NCBI GenBank assembly: GCA_030638825.1
Contig: DAOWDU010000014.1
Location: 1-46,458 of the forward strand
DNA from: a bacterium
Lineage (GTDB): Bacteria > Patescibacteriota > Minisyncoccia > JAHIHE01 > JAGLIN01
Length of the DNA: 46,458 nucleotides
Direction: 5' to 3'
The notes beneath the pieces are model-generated. The model saw only the letters and a program-made list of their open reading frames with translations, was not told the DNA's origin and did not search any database. Shown piece by piece: positions 25,592-32,803 of the stretch; position 1 is the first letter of the stretch, and every line of letters starts with the position of its first letter. The position numbers and the translations under genes are program-made.

Positions 25592-25857
25592 AGTTTTATT
25601 CTCCTTAACCTCTGCCTCCTGCTAAGATTATAGAAGTAAGATATTTACTTCCATGTCATCCCAGCCTTTGGCAGGGTTTTTTAATTAATTAATTAAGATT
25701 TTTTAAGTTACTTGACTAAACTTTTCACCCTTTATATTTTATCATTCTCAAGAGAATAATTAATTAATTAGAGCTTAAGCAAGCAACCTCGACCTTTAAG
25801 TTTTATTACGATAAACTCGTAATTTTAAATTATAAAATATTTATTATTTATTCACAT

Positions 25858-25927
25858 AAAAAAGAGCTCACAAAACTACTCAACTGCTTTAAATCAAAAA
25901 GCAATTAACTAATCAATGTGAGCCCTC
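25858..25927 (-). terminator. Long-loop Rho-independent terminator, or small RNA 3' end
   Basis: On the minus strand gggctcaca pairs with tgtgagctc (9 bp), followed by TTTTTT. The wide loop carries its own gcttt/aaagc pairing. It ends the transcript of the DUF2292 gene or forms an attenuator or small RNA before the secreted protein gene. Confidence 0.65.
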
Positions 25928-25969
25928 AGTTTTCTGTCATCCGCCTTGGGCGAACTCAGTTTGCTGTCA
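25925..25969. repeat. 15-bp direct repeat, two copies
   Basis: ctcagttttctgtca (25925-25939) and ctcagtttgctgtca (25955-25969), 14 of 15 bases identical, starting 30 bp apart. It lies just upstream of the terminator stem on the minus strand. Confidence 0.7.
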
Positions 25970-26045
25970 GGCAAATTATACAAATTGTAATTTGTAGTAA
26001 CTAATAGTAATTTATAGCAACCCGTTACAACTAATTACAACTATA

Positions 26046-26291
26046 TTAATATATCTCTTCTTCATTATTATATTCTCCGCTATCCCTGTTATTATTCTGT
26101 GTTTTATTATTACGATTTTTATTTCTTCTCACCACTCTCGTTATCTCCTTGCTCATTATCACTCCGTCCTGAATAATAATATTTATTCTTCCAAAATTCA
26201 ACTCGCGAATGTCGTTGATAACATCCACCTCATCTCTAGAAATCTGGCTTAACTTTTGCCTCTGCTGATTTTCCATTTGTTGGCTTTCCAT
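26046..26291 (-). CDS. Small DUF2292 (YezD-like) protein
   Basis: 81 residues. The centre, VINDIRELNFGRINIIIQDGVIMSKEITRVV, has the length and pattern of DUF2292 (hydrophobic beta hairpin, G-x-I, I-x-DG, then basic residues). Flanks are Q-rich at the start and N/R/E-rich at the end. Function is unknown for the family. It stands alone with its own probable promoter upstream (26522-26549) and a terminator downstream. Confidence 0.6.
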   Translation of the reverse strand: MESQQMENQQRQKLSQISRDEVDVINDIRELNFGRINIIIQDGVIMSKEITRVVRRNKNRNNKTQNNNRDSGEYNNEEEIY

Positions 26292-26521
26292 AATTTGTAT
26301 TTTATGGATTATGGAATTTTAATTCTAATCACTTTTCTATTTCAACTGCTTCAGAAAATTGACTTGGAACTTTCTAAATTTAAGCCAAATAAAAACAACC
26401 AAAACAAAACAAAATTTCTCTGGCCGTTGTCCACCCTGAATAACATTATGACATATCTACTCCTATATTTTTGTCAATTCAAGATTTCAGACCCTCCCTA
26501 TTTCTATCCCTTGCCAAACTT

Positions 26522-26549
26522 ATTATCCCACTCATAAAAACTATGTCAA
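26522..26549 (-). promoter_or_regulatory. Sigma70-type promoter for the DUF2292 gene
   Basis: On the minus strand TTGACA (26549-26544), a 16-bp spacer, then GATAAT (26527-26522). Start of transcription would be near 26515, giving a leader of about 220 nt. Confidence 0.55.
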
Positions 26550-26674
26550 GGGTCTAATCTAACTTTCTTTTTCTAACAACTTTTTACTGTAAACTTAGCG
26601 GTTTATTTTTAAAATATTTAATAGTGACGAGTAATTTTTGGGCTTGAGTTTTAAGTTATCCACAGATTTTTATT

Positions 26675-26814
26675 TGTCATTGCGAGGAGGCTGAACGAAC
26701 GAAGTGAGAGAAAAGCCGACGAAGCAATCCCGTGACTATGCACAATGAATTTAATTCTGGGATTGCTTCGTCGCCATTTCGTTCGCTACGCTCCTCAGGC
26801 TTCTCGCAATGACA
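26675..26814. repeat. Large imperfect inverted repeat, REP-like
   Basis: Outer arms tgtcattgcgaggaggct and its partner ending tctcgcaatgaca, and inner arms cgacgaagcaatccc / gggattgcttcgtcg, around a central 27-bp loop. The gtcattgcgag...gaagcaatc type is a widespread intergenic repeat in bacteria. It lies just past the stop of the sortase gene, on its 3' side. Confidence 0.8.
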
Positions 26815-26833
26815 TTTTGTAATCCAAACAAAT

Positions 26834-28135
26834 TTAAAAAACATACTCTGTAAAAACCACCACTCGTTCAGAATAATTATTTTTCGCTTTGTCCCACACT
26901 CCCCCGCAAGTGATTAAATTTAAATAAATTCCGTCATCCGCTCCGAATATTTTTTCCATCGGCGCGGTTTCAGTTCCGTATTTTTCAGAAAAGATAACTT
27001 GAAAACGCTTTTTATTATTTTCGCCGTCAATCACAAAAACATCATCCCCCGCTTTTAATTTATGCAGATCCCAAAAAACCGCTGGCTGGCTGGATTTAGT
27101 GTCCAAATGTCCGACAATCACAGCGCTTCCAATTTCGCCAGGCTTTGGACCAAGATTGAACCACGCCACATCAGTGTTATTGCTCGGCGTTTTCATTTTT
27201 TGATTAGCGTCCAAACCAACATCTTGAATTCTGGTATTTATTCCTAATTTTGGAATCTCTAATTTCTGCGGAAGTTCTTTATTCTCTATAATTCCTGTTG
27301 CTGAATTTTTGCTAATAGCCGTCGCAACTGTCGTTGTATTATTTGCAATGTTATTATCGTCATTAGAAAACACTCCAAAAAAATCCTCGTTTTCTGTCTT
27401 TTTACTATTTACTATTGGCATTTGACTATCGTTTTTTACAACTTGTTGCGATTTTAAATTATAATTATTTTTTGCAAACTGCGGCAAAAACACTGACAGC
27501 TGAAATAGAAATATTCCCGTTGTCACAAAAAGCAAAACTGCGATTAAAGTTTGCTTTGATTTTGAAATATTCTCCTTCAATCTTAAATACTTCACAATTT
27601 CATTTCGTCTCGCTCCTAAATGAAGAAGATATTTTGCTAAACAAGCTACTTCACTGTCAGCATGAACAGACCGCAAATTATCAGTTTTTTCAATAATACC
27701 AACTAACAATAAATTAGCCGTTTCATTGTCAATTTCTAAAAACGGAGCTGTTTCTATTAATTTCGCTACAACTTCAGAAACAGAAACACGGTCTGACGAA
27801 TTGCGATAATCAATATTGACAATAGGTAAATTGGGATACATTTTTCTAAACGGTTTTGAATCTATTTTACCAATTGTAAAAATTAAATCGGTTTCAGTTT
27901 TAAATTCAACAATATTCTTTTTCTCTATTAAATCATATCCCGTTAAAAACGAAAACTTTTGCGAGATTTTATTTAGACAAATAATCTGCGGTTTTTTCTC
28001 CGCTTTTTTTAACACCCAAAAAAGCGCCAGCGCGCTGCTAATCATATCTCCGCTTGGATTTTTGGAAATTACGATTAGAGGTCTGGAGCTTTTTTCCATC
28101 AACTCTCTTATTTTTTCTTCATTATTTAAAGACAT
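26834..28135 (-). CDS. DHH-like domain, membrane helix and sortase fusion
   Basis: 433 residues. Residues 1-190 look like a decayed DHH/nanoRNase-type domain: VISKNPSGDMISSALALFWVLKK (the usual N-x-D-G-D-A metal motif is reduced to SGD), then GIIEKTDNLRS. A membrane helix follows (about 198-220). The C-terminal part (about 290-433) is a sortase with KLGINTRIQDVG, VIVGHLDT (His343), LITCGGVW (Cys410) and Arg424 in YSERVVVF, the complete catalytic triad. The sortase domain should face outside and the DHH-like part inside. The gene directly downstream of the MPKTG adhesin gene is this one, so the adhesin is its likely substrate. No housekeeping sortase elsewhere in the window. Confidence 0.85.
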   Translation of the reverse strand: MSLNNEEKIRELMEKSSRPLIVISKNPSGDMISSALALFWVLKKAEKKPQIICLNKISQKFSFLTGYDLIEKKNIVEFKTETDLIFTIGKIDSKPFRKMYPNLPIVNIDYRNSSDRVSVSEVVAKLIETAPFLEIDNETANLLLVGIIEKTDNLRSVHADSEVACLAKYLLHLGARRNEIVKYLRLKENISKSKQTLIAVLLFVTTGIFLFQLSVFLPQFAKNNYNLKSQQVVKNDSQMPIVNSKKTENEDFFGVFSNDDNNIANNTTTVATAISKNSATGIIENKELPQKLEIPKLGINTRIQDVGLDANQKMKTPSNNTDVAWFNLGPKPGEIGSAVIVGHLDTKSSQPAVFWDLHKLKAGDDVFVIDGENNKKRFQVIFSEKYGTETAPMEKIFGADDGIYLNLITCGGVWDKAKNNYSERVVVFTEYVF

Positions 28136-28162
28136 AAATATTTGTAATTACAATCAACATGA

Positions 28163-28195
28163 GGGTGCCATAGTCTCCGCAGAGCTGTGGCACCC
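28163..28195. repeat. 33-bp hairpin between adhesin and sortase genes
   Basis: Arms gggtgcca / tggcaccc with inner ctc/gag pairing. It lies in the 89-bp gap, transcribed between the two genes; no T-run. Confidence 0.65.
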
Positions 28196-28224
28196 AGAAT
28201 GCAAGATTTTGCAGAATATTTATC

Positions 28225-30714
28225 TTAATTACATTTTAACCCACGCTCCCGATACGCTTTTCTGAAGATCCCAACAATCATCACAGCAGAAATCACAAGC
28301 AATATCTGTTGCCAATTATTACTCGCAACCGCACCTTCCCCTCGTCCTGTTTTTGGCATTTCTTTCGGAATAATTGCTGTTCCTTTTACCTTTTCAACAC
28401 GCACAATCGCGTCATCTGTATCAGTAGCGTATTTTCCATCAACTTGTCCTCGGACTGTTCCAATGTTCGTTGTTGTCTTAGTGATATTAGACTCACAGCT
28501 ATATTTCCATACTTCGGTCGGATCAAGTTTATTGTCGCTGTTAATATCTCCATCTACAAAAATTACGGGAGAACATTTGTCGTCAACCAAAGTCACATCT
28601 GAAATTGCTTTAATTCCTTCGTTATATACTTCATAAGAATAAACAACTAAACCGCCTCCTTCAGGCAACGATTCGGGATTAGCTGTCTTTTCCAATCTAA
28701 TCGCTAAATCCACAGTCGGCACAGTAACAGTCGCTGTCGTTGTGTCTGTCACATTTCCCTTAACACTTTCTCCTGTCACAACAACTGTGTTCAGTGTTGT
28801 TTCCGTTAAGTTAGATTGACAAGTATATTCCCAAATCTCGCCTCTGTCTAATTTGTCATTTGTATTTTTATCGCCATCTTTGTATTCTATTCCGTCACAT
28901 TTGTCATCAACTAAAGTTACATTTGAAAGAGCGTAATGTCCTGGATTAGTCACTTCGTAAGTGTAGATTACTTCACCTCCGCCAACTGGCAAAGTTCTCG
29001 GTTCTGGAGTTTTGATTATTCTGATTGCGGGATAATAAGACACTCCTCCACCTCCGCTACTTACTGAAACTGATGCGTTAGCAGTCGCTTCTACTTTTTG
29101 AGTATTATGATACCCTTCCACTGTCGCCACATTAGTAGTATTCGCAGTTATATTCGCGCTCTGCGTATATGTCCAAGTTTCTGTTAAATCAAGAATATCA
29201 TCACTATTATCATCTCCTGTATAAGAAGTTAATTCTCCTAATTTATCATCAACTAATTTAATATCTGCTAAAGCGACATCGCCAGGATTAGTCACGACAT
29301 AAGTATAATCCACATTTCCTCCACCCACTGGCAAAGAAGTTGGATTTGCTATTTTCGTAATTGCAATTATCGGATCATCTTGCGAAGGAGTTTCTACTGT
29401 AACTGTCGCCTCAGCAGTAACTGGACCTACGGTTTGACTATTATAGATTCCTTCAACTGTCGCAATATTTGTCGTATCTACAGTTATATTCATCTCGCAA
29501 GTATATATCCAGGTTTCCGTTGTTTCAAGAGTATCTATAACATTACTATCTCCGCTAACATAAGTGACAGCGCTACATTTGTCATCCGTTAAAACAATAC
29601 TTTCAAGATCAACATTTCCAGGATTACTTACTTCATAAGTATAAATCACATCTCCTCCGCCAACAGGCAAAGAAGTTGGATTTGCTATTTTCGTAATTGC
29701 AATTGCTGGATTAGCTGGAGGAACGATTTTTTCAAACACGGCGCATACTGGATAAACACTATTTGGACCTGTTCCCTGATTTCCAGCATGATAAGCAGTA
29801 ACAGAAGCCACATCTGCTGAAACAGTAAGGTTATTATTAACTACTTCATCATTCATTGCATAGTCAATACCATCGCTTAAATCACTACTTGTGCCAGTCG
29901 TCGCAATATCATTGTTGCTACTATCATTCAAAATTGCGTACCACTGTTCTTGCAACTGAGACTGACTGCTTCTACTAGGATATCCATCATGTGAAACAGC
30001 TTTTACTTCATAAACGCCAGCTGGAATATCTGCTTGAACAGGACCAGCTTGAATTGGAGCAGGCTGAATAAGTTTATTTGGAAACATCACAACTGTTTTT
30101 CCTTGATTTGCGTAATTATCACAAACTGCTTGAGCGTCAGCAAGAGATGGCGCTTCTTCGCCAATCACATTTAATTCTCTTACAACGGTTACTTGTGAAT
30201 CTGGCTCAGAAGATAGTGCTTCAAGCTTAATATATCTTCCTATTTTAGAATTACTAAATAATACTTCTTGCTCCGATGTATCTATTGGGAACATTCCTGT
30301 TGCCACTGCATCACCCCAGTCTGTTGTATCTTTTGAAACATAAAATTTGTATTCTTTAATATTGCCATTTCCACCATCTGTCCTTGGCAAATATCTGAAT
30401 CCTGAGATGTCATAAGTAAAACCCAAATCTATCTGTATTTCGTGAGGAAGCGTTGCGTCTGGATTATTGACAAGCCATTCAGAATGCCAAAAAGTATTTA
30501 CATCGCCATCAAATGCGTATTCTCCCCGCTGGTCTGCTGAAACCAACTCTTCACTATCCACATATTGCAATGTCCAATTAGCTTGAGAAATTACAGTAGT
30601 CGCATTTGTTATTGGGGTAACTAATAAATTCAATGGAAAAGCGATTAAAACAGTCAAAAAACAATATAACGCTTTTTTTAATAAAATCTCTCTCTTTAAT
30701 AATTTCTGTCTCAT
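28225..30714 (-). CDS. Sortase-anchored surface protein: discoidin domain and four DUF11 repeats
   Basis: 829 residues. Signal peptide (about 13-40). An F5/8 type C (discoidin-like) domain (about 42-190) with AFDGDVNTFWHSEW, IQIDLG and GRYIKLEA. A linker region follows. Then four DUF11-type repeats begin near 338, 450, 565 and 671, each with the pattern K-x-xxPxSLPxGGGxVxYTYEVxNPG ... LVDDKC ... GDxNxDxKLDxxE-x-W-x-Y-x-C. The C-terminus has the LPXTG-like motif MPKTG (786-790), a membrane helix (about 811-825) and a basic tail. This is a classic sorting signal. Discoidin domains bind carbohydrate or lipid, so adhesion is likely. Confidence 0.88.
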   Translation of the reverse strand: MRQKLLKREILLKKALYCFLTVLIAFPLNLLVTPITNATTVISQANWTLQYVDSEELVSADQRGEYAFDGDVNTFWHSEWLVNNPDATLPHEIQIDLGFTYDISGFRYLPRTDGGNGNIKEYKFYVSKDTTDWGDAVATGMFPIDTSEQEVLFSNSKIGRYIKLEALSSEPDSQVTVVRELNVIGEEAPSLADAQAVCDNYANQGKTVVMFPNKLIQPAPIQAGPVQADIPAGVYEVKAVSHDGYPSRSSQSQLQEQWYAILNDSSNNDIATTGTSSDLSDGIDYAMNDEVVNNNLTVSADVASVTAYHAGNQGTGPNSVYPVCAVFEKIVPPANPAIAITKIANPTSLPVGGGDVIYTYEVSNPGNVDLESIVLTDDKCSAVTYVSGDSNVIDTLETTETWIYTCEMNITVDTTNIATVEGIYNSQTVGPVTAEATVTVETPSQDDPIIAITKIANPTSLPVGGGNVDYTYVVTNPGDVALADIKLVDDKLGELTSYTGDDNSDDILDLTETWTYTQSANITANTTNVATVEGYHNTQKVEATANASVSVSSGGGGVSYYPAIRIIKTPEPRTLPVGGGEVIYTYEVTNPGHYALSNVTLVDDKCDGIEYKDGDKNTNDKLDRGEIWEYTCQSNLTETTLNTVVVTGESVKGNVTDTTTATVTVPTVDLAIRLEKTANPESLPEGGGLVVYSYEVYNEGIKAISDVTLVDDKCSPVIFVDGDINSDNKLDPTEVWKYSCESNITKTTTNIGTVRGQVDGKYATDTDDAIVRVEKVKGTAIIPKEMPKTGRGEGAVASNNWQQILLVISAVMIVGIFRKAYRERGLKCN

Positions 30715-30811
30715 AGTTTTAATTTAACTTGTTTAATTAACGAATATTTAAAAAACGATTTATTGTTTTCATAAAGCTTTCCTGAATTACATCCTACCAC
30801 ATTAACCAAGG

Positions 30812-30840
30812 ATAGTGGCATACATCGTAAAATCTGTCAA
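30812..30840 (-). promoter_or_regulatory. Possible promoter for the adhesin-sortase pair
   Basis: On the minus strand TTGACA (30840-30835), a 17-bp spacer, then CACTAT (30817-30812), a weak -10. The leader would be about 90 nt. Confidence 0.4.
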
Positions 30841-30898
30841 GAGGTCTGCCTTAAAATTATCCTAAATTAGAATTCACTTTAAAAAATTTACACAACAT

Positions 30899-30948
30899 AA
30901 AAACCATAGCCTCTTTCTCACGGCCGTGAGAAAGAGGCTATGGTTTTT
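30899..30948. repeat. 50-bp perfect palindrome containing copy 2 of the 38-bp element
   Basis: Positions 30905-30942 are identical to 9209-9246. The flanks extend the pairing to 25 bp per arm, with A-runs and T-runs, so here it also works as a bidirectional terminator after the CAP gene. Confidence 0.9.
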
Positions 30949-30977
30949 TCTGGGTATTTCTACTACTAAAGAATTAT

Positions 30978-31937
30978 TTAGGCAACAACACACATTTTAA
31001 CAAGCCAAAATTTATAATTAAAGAACGAGATGATTTTTCCAAAAGTTTTTTCTTCCCCTTCTCCTTCACAATTATTCCAAAAAATATCTTCCGTAAAAGT
31101 TTTGTCCAATGGCTCTATGTTCTCCGTTGGAAACATAATTGGAAGTATAAGCTCTTCGTTTGTCTCTTCTGCTACTATCTCTTCGTCCTTTTTAATTTCA
31201 TCATCTTCACTCTTATTTTCTTCTTCTCTATTTCCTTCATCCTCTCTATAATTCTTATCTTCAAAATAAACTACGGGGGATTTAATTTCAACAAGTTCTT
31301 TTTTTGGTTCTGCTACTTTTATTTCTTCTATTTTAATTTCTGGCTTCTTTTCTACTGAGTTAATATCAACATCTCCTTTAATATTAATTTCGCTATCTTT
31401 ATTTTTTTCGGCTACAATTATTTTTTTTACTTCCATTGGAGAACCAAATTCTTCAACAATAATAATACTTTCATTTCCATCAAAAATTCCTTTTTTCACC
31501 GCAATGCCAACTTCAGTATAATTTGGTTTTAAAATATTATCACGATGAGTGATGCTTCTCATCAAGGCCAAATGAGTTCCTTCCGCTGTCACAAAATCAA
31601 TCGCTAAATTTTCCCCCGCGTAAAGATAATTGTATCCCGCTGATTTTATCCAGTACCACGGAGTTACTCCGCTAGGACTATTATGATCAAAATATTGAAA
31701 CTCAAACATATCATTAACTTTCGCTTCCGCCGCTGCCGTAAGTTTGCTATTAACTTTAAGCGGTAAAAGTCCAGATTTTTTTCTAGACTCATTCGTCAGC
31801 TCAATCATTTTCTGCGCAGTAATATCAGCAGCAATCACCGCCTGGCTATAACTCAACAAAACAAAAACAGAAGAAATAGCTATAATCCACTTTTTAACGA
31901 TTTTTGTATTTTTGTTTTTATCTATTTTTATTTTCAT
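30978..31937 (-). CDS. Secreted CAP/SCP-domain protein with acidic tail
   Basis: 319 residues. Signal/membrane segment (about 16-36); CAP domain (about 42-172) with MIELTNESRKKSGL, FDHNSPSG, GYNYLYAGENLAIDF, HRDNILKPNYTEVGIAV and IIIVEEFG. Bacterial CAP proteins are secreted and bind metal, lipid or wall; the His and Glu of the usual site are present (HNSP, GENLA). A long Glu/Lys-rich low-complexity tail (about 180-275) follows, then a hydrophobic end (KIISFFNYKFWLVKMCVVA). It is the first gene of the minus-strand surface island and has a good promoter at 32022-32050. Confidence 0.85.
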   Translation of the reverse strand: MKIKIDKNKNTKIVKKWIIAISSVFVLLSYSQAVIAADITAQKMIELTNESRKKSGLLPLKVNSKLTAAAEAKVNDMFEFQYFDHNSPSGVTPWYWIKSAGYNYLYAGENLAIDFVTAEGTHLALMRSITHRDNILKPNYTEVGIAVKKGIFDGNESIIIVEEFGSPMEVKKIIVAEKNKDSEINIKGDVDINSVEKKPEIKIEEIKVAEPKKELVEIKSPVVYFEDKNYREDEGNREEENKSEDDEIKKDEEIVAEETNEELILPIMFPTENIEPLDKTFTEDIFWNNCEGEGEEKTFGKIISFFNYKFWLVKMCVVA

Positions 31938-32021
31938 TTTTGTTGTATTTTAAACAAAAAAAGAGCTTTACCACCCTTTTTCTTACTTAAAATAATTTGT
32001 CCCTTTTTGCATTACTCCTGT

Positions 32022-32050
32022 AGTATACACTACTTTTCAGCGTTCGTCAA
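32022..32050 (-). promoter_or_regulatory. Sigma70-type promoter for the CAP gene
   Basis: On the minus strand TTGACG (32050-32045), a 17-bp spacer, then TATACT (32027-32022). Leader of about 78 nt, with a weak aaaaag/cttttt hairpin before the ATG. Confidence 0.7.
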
Positions 32051-32092
32051 TAGCATCGCATTGCATGTAAATATTGCATGTAAACATTAAAG

Positions 32093-32211
32093 CATATAAA
32101 CATTTAAACAAGTTGCTATAATGAAAATTTAGTTCAAGAATAAAATCCAGTGGTTTCTTTTTTATTTTTTACTGAAATTTTTATTTTAAAATTTGTTTAA
32201 ATGTTTATATG
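32093..32211. repeat. 19-bp perfect inverted repeat with 81-bp spacer at the divergence point
   Basis: catataaacatttaaacaa (32093-32111) and its exact complement at 32193-32211. The left side also has two attgcatgtaaa direct repeats (32061-32085). It lies between the two divergent promoters, so it may be a regulator site or a replication-related structure. Confidence 0.75.
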
Positions 32212-32228
32212 TTTTTATGAACAACACT

Positions 32229-32257
32229 TGACATATTTTAAAAAATCGTATACAATT
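32229..32257 (+). promoter_or_regulatory. Strong sigma70-type promoter for the structured RNA
   Basis: TTGACA (32229-32234), a 17-bp spacer, TACAAT (32252-32257). Transcription would start near 32264. Confidence 0.75.
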
Positions 32258-32263
32258 CAAACC

Positions 32264-32419
32264 AATGAAGCTAGGAGGTCGGAAGTAAAGCGGTTTTCTA
32301 ATCGGACTGAAGTAGACAAATCTCTCTCCTCTTTCCGTCAGAATTAATTTTCTGCGGAATCTGTCAACTTTAGTCCGTATAATTTAGAAGCTGCTAACTT
32401 CTGGCCTTCTGGTTTTTTT
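32264..32419 (+). ncRNA. Stand-alone rod-shaped RNA (6S-like candidate)
   Basis: About 155 nt between a strong promoter and a T7 run (32413-32419). The two halves pair along almost the full length: AGGAGGUC/GGCCUUCU, AAGU/ACUU, GCGG/CUGC, UUCUAA/UUAGAA, CGGACUGAAGU/ACUUUAGUCCG, GACA/UGUC, and an inner hairpin UUCCG-CAGAA / UUCUG-CGGAA. No ORF inside. Size and rod shape recall 6S RNA, but I cannot show the open central bubble, and an SRP RNA tetraloop motif is absent. It could instead be an attenuator for the genes that follow. Confidence 0.6.
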
Positions 32420-32479
32420 ATTTGCCTTTTTTTATTTTTAGTGGTAAGGTTCATTTATAAACAAGGAGGTATAATTGGA

Positions 32480-32794
32480 ATGGGTCTTTTAATTTTAAAA
32501 AGATATAGAAAGATAAGAAAAAAACGAGAACAAAAAGAAAATAGGATAATATTTCTCTCCTTTATAGTAACAAGATCAGTTAAGCTTATTGAGGAAATAG
32601 ATGATAAAATAGAAACAGAGATAATTGACCTTGAGGTAAAATATATAGAAAGAGAGATTAAATTTTATCAGCAAAAATTATTACATACACGCTTGTCGAA
32701 AAGACAAGTGAAATCAATTGTTAGGGTAATGAAAGAACTACAATTTCAATTGTTTACAAATCTCTTACTAAAAAGAGATTTAATTTTTATCTAA
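32480..32794 (+). CDS. Small basic helical protein, unknown
   Basis: About 104 residues, not recognised. The frame is open from 32441, but AAGGAGG at 32463-32469 lies 10 bp before ATG 32480, which I take as the start (MGLLILKRYRKIRKK). It is highly charged and predicted helical (EEIDDKIETEIIDLEVKYIEREIKFYQQKLL, written in parts: EEIDDKIETEIIDLEV then KYIEREIKFYQ), possibly coiled coil. It lies 9 bp before the M16 peptidase gene and after the structured RNA terminator. Confidence 0.55.
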   Translation: MGLLILKRYRKIRKKREQKENRIIFLSFIVTRSVKLIEEIDDKIETEIIDLEVKYIEREIKFYQQKLLHTRLSKRQVKSIVRVMKELQFQLFTNLLLKRDLIFI

Positions 32795-32803
32795 TTTAAA
32801 AAA

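Larger units (their letters stand above)
25592..26045. promoter_or_regulatory. 454-bp gap: leader of the secreted protein gene, terminator and repeats
   Basis: No gene. On the minus strand the 5' leader of the 24458-25591 gene contains a small hairpin (cccagcc ttt ggcaggg, 25661-25677) that on the plus strand would look like a terminator with a T-run, although no plus gene precedes it. TTAATTAA tracts occur near 25682 and 25757. A terminator (25864-25927) and a 15-mer direct repeat (25925-25969) lie upstream. I could not settle on a -35/-10 pair. Confidence 0.5.
26292..26833. other. 542-bp non-coding gap with promoter, DnaA-box-like site and REP-like repeat
   Basis: No gene is seen. It holds a promoter reading left (26522-26549), one perfect TTATCCACA (26656-26664) and a large inverted repeat (26675-26814). 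A second TGTCAA (-35 complement) at 26472-26477 has only a weak -10. Confidence 0.5.

Noticed and set aside
25661-25683. Plus-strand terminator
   Set aside because: Hairpin plus T-run is present but no plus-strand gene precedes it; more likely a 5' leader hairpin of the minus-strand gene.
26656-26664. TTATCCACA (perfect DnaA box) as sign of a replication origin
   Set aside because: Only one copy seen; no dnaA, dnaN or box cluster nearby.
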